This document shows positions 6,495 through 12,502 of a stretch of DNA of 13,339 bases, piece after piece (within the stretch, counting starts at the first letter, position 1; each line of letters begins with the position of its first letter). The position numbers and the translations under genes are program-made. The notes under the pieces were generated by a model that searched no databases, was not told the origin of the DNA, and saw nothing but the letters and a program-made list of their open reading frames with translations. The stretch comes from Clostridiales bacterium. Lineage in GTDB: Bacteria; Bacillota; Clostridia; Christensenellales; CAG-138. The stretch is from contig WRCT01000035.1 in NCBI GenBank assembly GCA_009783775.1, forward strand, positions 1 through 13,339, in the 5' to 3' direction.

Positions 6495-6770
6495 TCATTC
6501 ATATTCCCATGACGACAGCGCGCCCGAAATCACCACCTGCTCCTGTCCTAACAGGCGCAGGGTCAGGCCCTCGCCCGTGACGCGCAGCGTGCCCGCGCCC
6601 GTGACCAGCTGCGCCTCGTTTGCCGCGTAGCGCAGGATGCCCATGTGGTTTTCCACGAGCATATCGTTTCGGCCGTATACGGTCAGACGGGGCGTATTGG
6701 GGTGCAGTTCCTCCGGCAGATCCAGCAGGCGGATCACGCCCCGGGTGAGCCGCTTTTTCTTTTTATCCAT
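6495..6770 (-). CDS. yqfC: Sporulation protein YqfC
   Basis: Small protein of the YabP/YqfC family, first gene of the sporulation pair yqfC-yqfD. The 91 residues beginning MDKKKKRLTRGVIRLLDLP contain the family pattern PRLTVYGRNDMLVENHMGI (27-45) and a C-terminal beta-rich half. An upstream ATG at 6932 would add 54 residues, but these overlap the divergent protease gene and do not resemble the family. No good Shine-Dalgarno is seen before 6770, so the exact start is less sure. I could not identify a clear sigma-E promoter in the 80-nt gap to the divergent gene. Confidence 0.88.
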   Translation of the reverse strand: MDKKKKRLTRGVIRLLDLPEELHPNTPRLTVYGRNDMLVENHMGILRYAANEAQLVTGAGTLRVTGEGLTLRLLGQEQVVISGALSSWEYE

Positions 6771-6821
6771 GTCTATGATTATGCGGCGCGGGAAATAAAA
6801 TGTTAGATTCACGCGATAGTG

Positions 6822-6830
6822 TGATATACT
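6822..6830 (+). promoter_or_regulatory. Extended -10 promoter for the CPBP gene
   Basis: TGATATACT, i.e. TG-n-TATACT, a good extended -10. The -35 region is weak (TTAGAT at 6803-6808, 16-nt spacer). It lies about 15 nt before AGGAGG of the protease gene. Motif-based call. Confidence 0.5.
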
Positions 6831-6852
6831 GTAATAAATGAGGAGGGGCAAT

Positions 6853-7845
6853 ATGGAGCAACTGACACCGCTTTCACCGCCGCCGTACGCGGGTTTTATC
6901 AGAAAACATTTTTCACGCATTGGTTTTGCCATGCTTGTGCTTTATGGCGCGCCGAATATTGTCGCTCTTATTTTTGGTATGATAGCCGCCCTTTTGTCGA
7001 TGTTTTCCGGTTCGGGCGCGTTTCTCACGGAGCCTTGGGTGCTGGTCCTGCTCTCCACCCTGCCGATATATCTGATCGGAATCCCGTTGGCTTATCTGAT
7101 TTTGCGGCCCATGCCCAAGGCACGCGTTTGGCAGAACAATCTCAGTTTCGGCAATCTACTGGCGCTGTTTGCCATCTGTATTTTTTTGATGTACGCCGGC
7201 AGTTTGGCAAGCCAGCTGCTGATGTCTTTGGCAAATCTGCTGCTGCCTGTCGCGGCGGAAAATCCTTTGGACAGCGTGTTTGCTATCCCGCTCGTCCCCA
7301 CCTTTGTCATTGTTGTGGTGCTGGCGCCCATCTTTGAGGAGCTGTTTTTCCGCAAGTGGCTGTTGGACAGGATCGCGCAATACGGGACCCTGCCCGCCAT
7401 TTTGATCTCGGGTATCACGTTCGGTCTCTTCCACGGCAACCTGTACCAGATTGTTTACGCCACGCTTTTAGGCTGTGTGTTCGCCTATGTGTACCTAACG
7501 TCCGGCAAGGTTTGGCCCTGCATTGTCCTGCACGCTTTGGTCAACTTTTTCGGCGGTTTTTTGGGTATGCTGCTGCTGCCGCTGGGCGAGGCCGCGACCC
7601 TGGCGTTCGGTGCGGTGTTGCTTGCCATTTCGGCTGCCGGACTTATCTTTTTCATCATCAAAGTACGAAAAGTGAAGGAACTGCAAAAGGCAAGCGTACC
7701 GCGGCTCGGCAAACTTGCTTTCGGGAATGTCGGTATGATTCTCTATTTGGTGCTGATGGGTTTGGTGATACTGCTCTTCCTCTTGGCGCCCACATTGACG
7801 CACTGGCTGGAACAGTTTTCGGCGCGGCTGCAGTCGTTATACTAG
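6853..7845 (+). CDS. CPBP-family intramembrane protease (Abi)
   Basis: Membrane glutamic protease of the CPBP/Abi family (CAAX-type; role variable: bacteriocin self-immunity, protein processing, regulation). The 330-residue protein has the three family motifs: EELFFR (162-167), FGLFHGNL (190-197, catalytic-type H194) and HALVN (227-231). It has about eight membrane helices and an additional hydrophobic C-terminal part after residue 240. AGGAGG at 6841-6846 lies 6 nt before the chosen ATG; the ATG at 6838 precedes the ribosome-binding site and is rejected. It is the only full-size plus-strand gene in the main block, and looks less GC-rich than its neighbours, suggesting separate acquisition. 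Substrate unknown; no bacteriocin gene is adjacent. Confidence 0.9.
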   Translation: MEQLTPLSPPPYAGFIRKHFSRIGFAMLVLYGAPNIVALIFGMIAALLSMFSGSGAFLTEPWVLVLLSTLPIYLIGIPLAYLILRPMPKARVWQNNLSFGNLLALFAICIFLMYAGSLASQLLMSLANLLLPVAAENPLDSVFAIPLVPTFVIVVVLAPIFEELFFRKWLLDRIAQYGTLPAILISGITFGLFHGNLYQIVYATLLGCVFAYVYLTSGKVWPCIVLHALVNFFGGFLGMLLLPLGEAATLAFGAVLLAISAAGLIFFIIKVRKVKELQKASVPRLGKLAFGNVGMILYLVLMGLVILLFLLAPTLTHWLEQFSARLQSLY

Positions 7846-7875
7846 TTGGACACATCGCCAATTACCGGATACGCC

Positions 7876-8904
7876 CTAATCGCTTAAACTGAGATATCGC
7901 TCGCCCGTATCCGGCAGGATAACCACGATGGTCTTATCCTGCCATTTTGTTTGCCGCGCCAAAGTGAGGGCGGCAAAGACCGCCGCGCCCGAGGAGATGC
8001 CGCAAAACAGGCCCTCGACCCGCGCCAGCTCACGCATGGCCATTTTTGCCTGCTCCGTGGAGACGGCGATGACTTCGCTTAATATGTCTCGGTCCAAATT
8101 CTGTGGTACAAAGTTCGCGCCGGTGCCTTGGATACCGTGCGGACCGGCTGTGCCCTTGGTCAGCAGCGGCGATTCGGCGGGCTCTACGCCCACGATCCAT
8201 ACCCCCTCTCGAGGGGGTATGGGTGGTGACAGGGGGACGCTCGGTGACAGGGGGACGGTTCGTTCTGTCACCGCAGTGACAGGGGAACCGTCCCCGCTGT
8301 CACCGTCCCCGCTGTCACCCTCCAGTTCCCGCAAGGCCCTGCCCACGCCGCTGACCGTGCCGCCCGTGCCGATGGCAGACACAAACACGTCCGGCACACG
8401 GCCCAGGTCCGCCACGATCTCGCGCGCGGTCGCGCCCGCGTGGGCGTTGGGGTTGGCGGGGTTTTCAAACTGCCGCGTCAAAAAACTGTTCGGGATCTCG
8501 GCTGCCAACGCCAAGGCGCGGTCCACCGCACCCTGCATACCGAGCGCTTTGGGCGTCAATTCCACCTCCGCGCCATAGGCCGCAAAGAGCAGAATACGCT
8601 CGCGGCTCATGTTCTCGGGCATGGTGAGAATGACACGATAGCCCAGCAGGGCGCCCGCCATCGCCAGGCCCACGCCGGTGTTGCCGCTGGTCGCCTCGAT
8701 GACCGTGCCGTTCGGTTGCAGCTGCCCGCGCGCCTCGGCGTCGCGCAAGATGGCCAGCGCGATCCGATCCTTGATACTGCCGCCCGGGTTGGTCTTTTCC
8801 AGTTTGCCCAGGATCTCGGCCGACAGACCAAGATCCGCCGTCAGCCGCGACAGGCGCACCAGCGGCGTATTGCCGATGAGGTCCAGCGCGGAGTTGGCGA
8901 TCAT
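7876..8904 (-). CDS. cysK: Cysteine synthase A (O-acetylserine sulfhydrylase) with in-frame repeat insertion
   Basis: PLP enzyme that makes L-cysteine from O-acetylserine and sulfide. The PLP lysine is K45 in NPGGSIKDR; the substrate loop is TSGNTG (72-77); the phosphate-binding GTGGT is at 179-183; the C-terminal SSGAA segment (304-308) is present. At 342 residues it is about 35 longer than the usual 305-310. The surplus (about 196-234) lies between ALRELE and VWIVGVEPAESP, an exposed loop-to-strand junction in the fold, and is encoded by a P60 element plus a GC-rich hairpin. All catalytic motifs remain in frame, so activity is plausible. The ATG at 8904 overlaps the DUF1622 stop (ATGA); the frame extends upstream to 9195, but that is DUF1622 coding sequence. 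No T-box or riboswitch is seen upstream. Confidence 0.95.
   Translation of the reverse strand: MIANSALDLIGNTPLVRLSRLTADLGLSAEILGKLEKTNPGGSIKDRIALAILRDAEARGQLQPNGTVIEATSGNTGVGLAMAGALLGYRVILTMPENMSRERILLFAAYGAEVELTPKALGMQGAVDRALALAAEIPNSFLTRQFENPANPNAHAGATAREIVADLGRVPDVFVSAIGTGGTVSGVGRALRELEGDSGDGDSGDGSPVTAVTERTVPLSPSVPLSPPIPPREGVWIVGVEPAESPLLTKGTAGPHGIQGTGANFVPQNLDRDILSEVIAVSTEQAKMAMRELARVEGLFCGISSGAAVFAALTLARQTKWQDKTIVVILPDTGERYLSLSD
8198..8221. repeat. GC-rich hairpin beside P60 copy C, inside cysK
   Basis: CATACCCCCTC (8198-8208), TC, GAGGGGGTATG (8211-8221): an 11-bp perfect stem. It encodes PPIPPREG within CysK. A similar hairpin at 9282-9304 lies in the same relative position beside P60 copy D. 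Confidence 0.75.
8226..8318 (+). repeat. P60 palindromic element, copy C, inside cysK
   Basis: The core at 8244-8303 has outer arms GTGACAG/CTGTCAC and inner arms GTCAC/GTGAC around CGCA. The inner arms differ from copies B and F (GACAC/GTGTC) by a paired change. Partial terminal units (18 nt left, 15 nt right) are added at both ends. It encodes CysK residues about 196-227, including GDGSPVTAVTERTVP. Confidence 0.9.
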
Positions 8905-9266
8905 GCGCTCTCGTCCTCGTCCCAGAGCTTTTCCTCCGGCTCGCAAAGCTCGGCCTGGATCTCGTGGTTTAAGAAGAATGAGATCAGCGTGCGGATCGCG
9001 ACGATGGACGCCAGCATGAGAATGCCCTCCCAGTTGGGGTCCAGGATGGATTTGATGATGTCGGCGACGATCAGGATCTCCAGCCCCAGCAGGATATACC
9101 GGCCCAGCTCGATTTTGATCAAAAGCAGCGGGTGCTTTTTGTGCGGTCCCCTTTTGACCATGATGAAGTCCTTGATCGCTTTGCCTCCGCCCCACAGCAG
9201 CACCAAAATGGCGATGAACTGCACGGCCTGAATGATGATCTCCAGAATTTGATGTATGGTTTCCAT
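8901..9266 (-). CDS. DUF1622 family membrane protein
   Basis: A 121-residue protein with the DUF1622 signature: ELGRYILLGLEILIVADIIK (about 53-72) followed by a third hydrophobic helix and RTLISFFLNHEIQ. Three membrane helices at about 8-27, 52-70 and 79-98; the C-terminal tail is acidic. Function unknown for the family. GGGAG lies 8 nt before the ATG. The gene lies between tkt and cysK and overlaps the cysK start by 4 nt. The operon order may be fortuitous rather than functional. Confidence 0.9.
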   Translation of the reverse strand: METIHQILEIIIQAVQFIAILVLLWGGGKAIKDFIMVKRGPHKKHPLLLIKIELGRYILLGLEILIVADIIKSILDPNWEGILMLASIVAIRTLISFFLNHEIQAELCEPEEKLWDEDESA

Positions 9267-9281
9267 GCCCCTTGCTCCCTT

Positions 9282-9304
9282 CTTGCCCCCCTGAGGGGGG
9301 CGAG
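9282..9304. repeat. GC-rich hairpin beside P60 copy D
   Basis: CTTGCCCCCC (9282-9291), TGA, GGGGGGCGAG (9295-9304): a 10-bp stem with one G-T pair. Just upstream of the DUF1622 ribosome-binding site. Counterpart of the hairpin at 8198-8221. Confidence 0.65.
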
Positions 9305-9309
9305 ACGGG

Positions 9310-9394
9310 GTGACTGTGGAGACGGTGACAGGGGGACGGTTCTCTGTGTTACCGCAGTGACACGATGAACCGTCCCCCTGTCACCCACAGTCAC
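9310..9394 (+). repeat. P60 palindromic element, copy D, at tkt 3' end
   Basis: The 60-nt core at 9325-9384 has perfect 18-bp outer arms, GTGACAGGGGGACGGTTC and its complement; inner arms GTTAC/GTGAC. An outer flank pair, GTGACTGTGG (9310-9319) and CCACAGTCAC (9385-9394), lengthens the stem. It fills most of the tkt-DUF1622 gap, and the tkt TGA (9391-9393) is inside its outer flank. A strong transcript hairpin here could separate tkt from downstream expression or stabilise the tkt mRNA end; no T-run follows. Confidence 0.88.
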
Positions 9395-11370
9395 TCCGCC
9401 TTAATAACTTCCAACGCGACCTTGGCCACATTCTCGGCGGTGAAGCCGAAGTGTTCAAACAGCAGCTCGGCCGGTGCGGAGGCGCCCCAGCCCTCCATCG
9501 CGACGACCTTGCCGTCCAGGCCGACATAACGATGCCAGCCGAACGCGCTGCCCGCCTCCACGGCCACGCGCGCGCGGATATCATTCGGCAGCACGCTCTG
9601 CCGATAGGCCTCGTCCTGCGCATTGAACAGTTCCATACAGGGCATGGACACGATACGCGCCGTGCAGCCCTGAACGGACAGGATGTCCGCCGCACCGAAC
9701 AGCACCTCGACTTCCGACCCGCTTGCCATCAAAATGACGTCCGGCTTGCCCTTCGGCTCGCGCAGGATATAGCCGCCGCGCAAGGCGTCCGGCCCGCTCT
9801 TTTCATAGAGCGGCAGGTTCTGTCGGGACAGCGCCAGCACGGTCGGGCCCTTGTGATCGAGCGCCGCGACATAGGCCGCCGCGACCTCGCGCGCGTCCGC
9901 CGGACGGAAGGTGAGACAGTTCGGCACCGCGCGCAGCATGGCCAGCTGCTCGATGGGCTGGTGGGTGGGGCCGTCCTCGCCCACGCCAATGCTGTCGTGC
10001 GTGAGCACATAAATGACCGGCAGGCCCATGAGCGCGGTGAGGCGCAGCGCGGGCTTGAGGTAATCCGAAAACACAAAGAAGGTCGCGCAGAAGGTGCGCA
10101 AGCCGCCGTAAAGCGCGATGCCATTGCAGGCGGCGGCCATGGCGAACTCGCGCACGCCAAAGTGCAGGTTTTGGCCCGCATAGTTCTCGGCGGAAAAGCT
10201 GCCCAGACCCTTGAGATTCGTGCAGTTGGAGGGCGCCAGGTCCGCGCTGCCGCCGAACAGGTTGGGCAGCCGTGCCGCCAGGCGGTTCAACACCTCGCCG
10301 CTGGAAGACCGTGACGCGGCCTTGCCCTCGAAAGCCCAGAAGGCCTCGTCGTGGAGCAAGTCAACCGGCAGCTCGGACGAGAAGTCTTGTTTCCACTGCG
10401 CCGCCAGTTCGGGATAAGCCGCGGCGTAATCGGCAAACAAGGCGTTCCAGTCCGCCTCGGCCTGCGCGCAATGCGCCGTGATCTGCGCATAATGGTCATA
10501 GACCTCGGGCGGCACGTCGAAGGCGTCCGCGTTCGGCCAGCCGTAAGTCTGCTTTAAGACGGCGATATTGGCCGGCCCCAACGGAGAGCCGTGCGCCTTT
10601 GGCGTGCCCGCGACGGGCGTGCCCCGCGCGATAATCGTGTGATAGATAATAAGGGAAGGGCGGGTCGTGTCCGCCTTGGCCTCGGCGATCGCCGCCGCGA
10701 CGGCAGCGGTGTCCTCGCCGTCCGCGACCTCCAGCACCTGCCAGCCGTAGGCGACAAAGCGCGCGCCCACGTCCTCCCGAAAGGCGAGATCCGTGCCGCC
10801 CTCGATCGTGATTTGATTGCTGTCGTACATGGCGATCAGCTTGCCGAGTTTCAGTGTGCCCGCCAGCGACGCGGCCTCGGACGCCACGCCCTCCATCATG
10901 CAGCCGTCGCCCGCGACGGTGTAGGTGAAGTTGTCCACGACGGGAAAGCCGTCACGGTTGTACTTCGCGGCCAGGTGCGCCTCGGCCATCGCCATACCGA
11001 CCGCCATGGCGAACCCCTGCCCGAGCGGGCCCGTGGTCGCCTCCACGCCTCTCGTGTGGCCGTACTCCGGATGGCCGGGCGTGAGGCTGCCGAACTGGCG
11101 AAAGTTCTTGATGTCATCCATCGTCAGCCCGTAGCCGAAAAAGTGCAGCAGGGCGTACTCCAGCATGGACGCGTGTCCGGCGGAGAGCACAAAGCGGTCC
11201 CGCGCCTGCCAGGCCGGATTTTTCGGGTTGTGTTTCATTTGTTTCCAGAGCGTGTAGACGGCCGGCGCGCTGCCGATCGCCTTCCCCGGGTGGCCGCTGT
11301 TGGCCTTGTCGATGGCCTCCGCCGCGATGACGCGAATGGCAGTGATGGCTTGTTGTTCGGCTTTGTTCAT
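9391..11370 (-). CDS. tkt: Transketolase
   Basis: Thiamine-diphosphate enzyme of the non-oxidative pentose phosphate pathway, moving two-carbon units between sugar phosphates. The 659-residue length is typical of the full-length single-chain form. Visible motifs: SGHPG (25-29), PLGQG (115-119), the ThDP/metal motif GDGCMMEG (154-161) with YDSNQ downstream (182-186), GSADLAPS (374-381), E408 in GVREFAM (cofactor-activating Glu), EDGPTHQP (465-472), and a C-terminal transketolase domain from about 540. GGAGG lies about 10 nt before the ATG. Upstream is the HPr-kinase-like gene on the same strand, separated by about 86 nt of repeats. The stop codon is within a P60-element flank. Confidence 0.97.
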   Translation of the reverse strand: MNKAEQQAITAIRVIAAEAIDKANSGHPGKAIGSAPAVYTLWKQMKHNPKNPAWQARDRFVLSAGHASMLEYALLHFFGYGLTMDDIKNFRQFGSLTPGHPEYGHTRGVEATTGPLGQGFAMAVGMAMAEAHLAAKYNRDGFPVVDNFTYTVAGDGCMMEGVASEAASLAGTLKLGKLIAMYDSNQITIEGGTDLAFREDVGARFVAYGWQVLEVADGEDTAAVAAAIAEAKADTTRPSLIIYHTIIARGTPVAGTPKAHGSPLGPANIAVLKQTYGWPNADAFDVPPEVYDHYAQITAHCAQAEADWNALFADYAAAYPELAAQWKQDFSSELPVDLLHDEAFWAFEGKAASRSSSGEVLNRLAARLPNLFGGSADLAPSNCTNLKGLGSFSAENYAGQNLHFGVREFAMAAACNGIALYGGLRTFCATFFVFSDYLKPALRLTALMGLPVIYVLTHDSIGVGEDGPTHQPIEQLAMLRAVPNCLTFRPADAREVAAAYVAALDHKGPTVLALSRQNLPLYEKSGPDALRGGYILREPKGKPDVILMASGSEVEVLFGAADILSVQGCTARIVSMPCMELFNAQDEAYRQSVLPNDIRARVAVEAGSAFGWHRYVGLDGKVVAMEGWGASAPAELLFEHFGFTAENVAKVALEVIKAE

Positions 11371-11394
11371 GGGTTGTTACCTCCGTTTATAATT

Positions 11395-11418
11395 AGGGGC
11401 CAGGGGCTAGGGGCCAGG
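11395..11418. repeat. AGGGGCCAGGGGCT-type short tandem repeat upstream of tkt
   Basis: Three 7-8-nt units: AGGGGCC, AGGGGCT, AGGGGCC, AGG. Lies just before the tkt ribosome-binding site. No promoter I would trust is visible between it and the tkt start. Confidence 0.45.
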
Positions 11419-11431
11419 ACGTTTTTAGAAA

Positions 11432-11477
11432 CCCGCGTGAGCGGTCTGACCACTGCTCACTGACCACTGACCACTGC
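11432..11477 (-). repeat. CGCTCACGCGG motif plus CAGTGGTCAG repeat at the end of the HPr-kinase-like gene
   Basis: 11433-11448 is the exact reverse complement of CAGACCGCTCACGCGG at 12503-12518. Next to it, 11447-11477 consists of CAGTGGTCAG-type units, inside which lies the TGA (11457-11459) of the gene. The final VVSGQ residues are therefore repeat-derived. Confidence 0.6.
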
Positions 11478-12425
11478 ATAGCACAGCTCCGCCGCCTCAC
11501 GCGAAATATCGCACTTAAGGCGATAGGCGGGCACGGCGCGCACGAATTGATCGGCGAGCGTCAGCAGTCGGGCCGCGTCCGCCGCGTTCTTGGGTACCAG
11601 CATTTGGTGGAAGATCCGTTTCACGGACTCTGCCGGCGCCAGGCGAACGATCTCGTTTTGTTTCGCCTGCTCCAAAAAGACGATGGCGGAGAGCGGCACG
11701 CTCACATTACGCTGCAAGCCCTCCTTGCCCGACCAGGGCGTGCCGTAGGCGTAAAAAGTGGGCAGTGGGCACGCGTGGTTGTCAGTGGGGACGGTTCGCT
11801 CTGGCACTGCGGTGTCAGGGGAACCGTCCCCCTGACAACCCCCGTCCCCCTGACAACCCCTGTCACGCCCGTCAAGAGATTGCAGATCAAGTCCGCAATG
11901 ACGGTCGATGGGGCCGCAATGACAAGGAGAGGGCGCCATTCTGATCAGCGGCTTGTCGCCGTTGACGACATTCGCGCCCAAATAATACAGCCACAGCGCC
12001 ATGTGCGTGGACTTGCCCGTGCCGCTTTCGCCCAAAAAGGCGTAACCGCGCCCGTCTTTTTCGACCACAGCGGCGTGCAGCAGAAAGGTATCGTGCGGCA
12101 GCAAGGCCGCGCAGAGCCTGCGGTAAAGGCAAACGGATTCGCAAACCGGCGCAGAAAAACCGGACAGCGCGGCCTCCGCCTCGACCTCCTCCGGTGTGAC
12201 GGAGAAGGTGAGGTCGGGCTGGGTGTCAGCGGGGACGGTTCGCTCTGACACCGCAGTGTCAGGGGAACCGTCCCCCTGACACACCCCGTCCCCCTGACAC
12301 ACCGGGGAACCGTCCCCCTGACACACCTCCTCAGCCTCCACGGCATAGGGCGCGCAGATCTTTTCGACGTATGGATAATGATTGTCAAGCCGTACAATAA
12401 AGCCGGCGATTTTGCAGATTATCAT
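11457..12425 (-). CDS. HPr-kinase-like P-loop protein with two in-frame repeat insertions
   Basis: Belongs to the HPr kinase/PEP carboxykinase-like P-loop proteins found in Firmicutes. It has HAAVV (117-121), Walker A GESGTGKST (132-140), the NGDKPLIR segment (155-162), and YGTPWSGKEGLQRNVSVPL (227-245), which resembles the substrate-side motif of that group. Natural substrate unknown; it is not the canonical HprK of carbon catabolite control, which is longer at the N-terminus. Two family-foreign segments are present: about 34-68 from P60 copy F, and about 165-219 from an RHCEE-type fragment plus P60 copy E. Without them about 235 residues remain. Walker A and the YGTPW region are intact. The second insert separates NGDKPL from YGTPW, so activity is uncertain. 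No Shine-Dalgarno is visible before the ATG. Confidence 0.8.
   Translation of the reverse strand: MIICKIAGFIVRLDNHYPYVEKICAPYAVEAEEVCQGDGSPVCQGDGVCQGDGSPDTAVSERTVPADTQPDLTFSVTPEEVEAEAALSGFSAPVCESVCLYRRLCAALLPHDTFLLHAAVVEKDGRGYAFLGESGTGKSTHMALWLYYLGANVVNGDKPLIRMAPSPCHCGPIDRHCGLDLQSLDGRDRGCQGDGGCQGDGSPDTAVPERTVPTDNHACPLPTFYAYGTPWSGKEGLQRNVSVPLSAIVFLEQAKQNEIVRLAPAESVKRIFHQMLVPKNAADAARLLTLADQFVRAVPAYRLKCDISREAAELCYAVVSGQ
11778..11866 (+). repeat. P60 palindromic element, copy E
   Basis: Outer arms GGTTGTCAG/CTGACAACC differ from the GTGACAG/CTGTCAC of other copies, yet remain complementary. Inner arms GGCAC/GTGTC contain one G-T pair. Extra CCCGTCCCCCTGACAAC and TGTCAC units follow on the right. 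In frame within the HPr-kinase-like gene (residues about 187-216, GDGSPDTAVPERTVP). Confidence 0.88.
11876..11925 (-). repeat. RHCEE-type repeat fragment inside the HPr-kinase-like gene
   Basis: Contains CCGCAATGAC twice (CCGCAATGACGG and CCGCAATGACA), related to the CATTGCGAGG end of the elements at 1-71 and 6415-6481. It encodes CHCGPIDRHCGLDLQS, next to P60 copy E, so two families share one insertion site. Confidence 0.5.
12223..12324 (+). repeat. P60 palindromic element, copy F
   Basis: Outer arms GTGTCAG/CTGACAC; inner arms TGACAC/GTGTCA around CGCA. Two extra right-hand units (CCCGTCCCCCTGACAC, then GGGGAACCGTCCCCCTGACA and on). 102 nt, 34 codons, in frame (residues 34-68). It encodes GDGSPDTAVSERTVP, nearly the same peptide as copies C and E. 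Confidence 0.9.
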
Positions 12426-12431
12426 GCAGAC

Positions 12432-12460
12432 ATTCTATCACATTCTTACGCGGGGAACAA
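12432..12460 (-). promoter_or_regulatory. Promoter of the HPr-kinase-like gene, possibly leaderless
   Basis: Minus strand: TTGTTC (12460-12455), 17-nt spacer, TAGAAT (12437-12432) preceded by TGA, an extended -10. The ATG begins 7 nt after the -10, so the predicted transcript start is at or next to the start codon. This fits the lack of a Shine-Dalgarno. Confidence 0.4.
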
Positions 12461-12502
12461 GACGGAATCTTTTTTAGATGTCAGACTCCAGTCGCCAGAT
12501 GC

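Noticed and set aside
6771..6932. Longer yqfC start at 6932
   Set aside because: The extension overlaps the promoter and 5' end of the divergent protease gene and has no family similarity.
7865..7914. Inverted repeat CCGGATACG...CGTATCCGG as bidirectional terminator between CPBP and cysK
   Set aside because: Only 9 bp with a 32-nt loop, no T-run, and one arm lies in cysK coding sequence.
8901..9195. Longer cysK start at 9195
   Set aside because: The added 97 residues are an alternative frame of the DUF1622 gene; CysK proteins begin at the equivalent of 8904.
8440..9231. Plus-strand ORF of 263 codons over cysK and DUF1622
   Set aside because: Antisense to two recognised genes; no protein family recognised.
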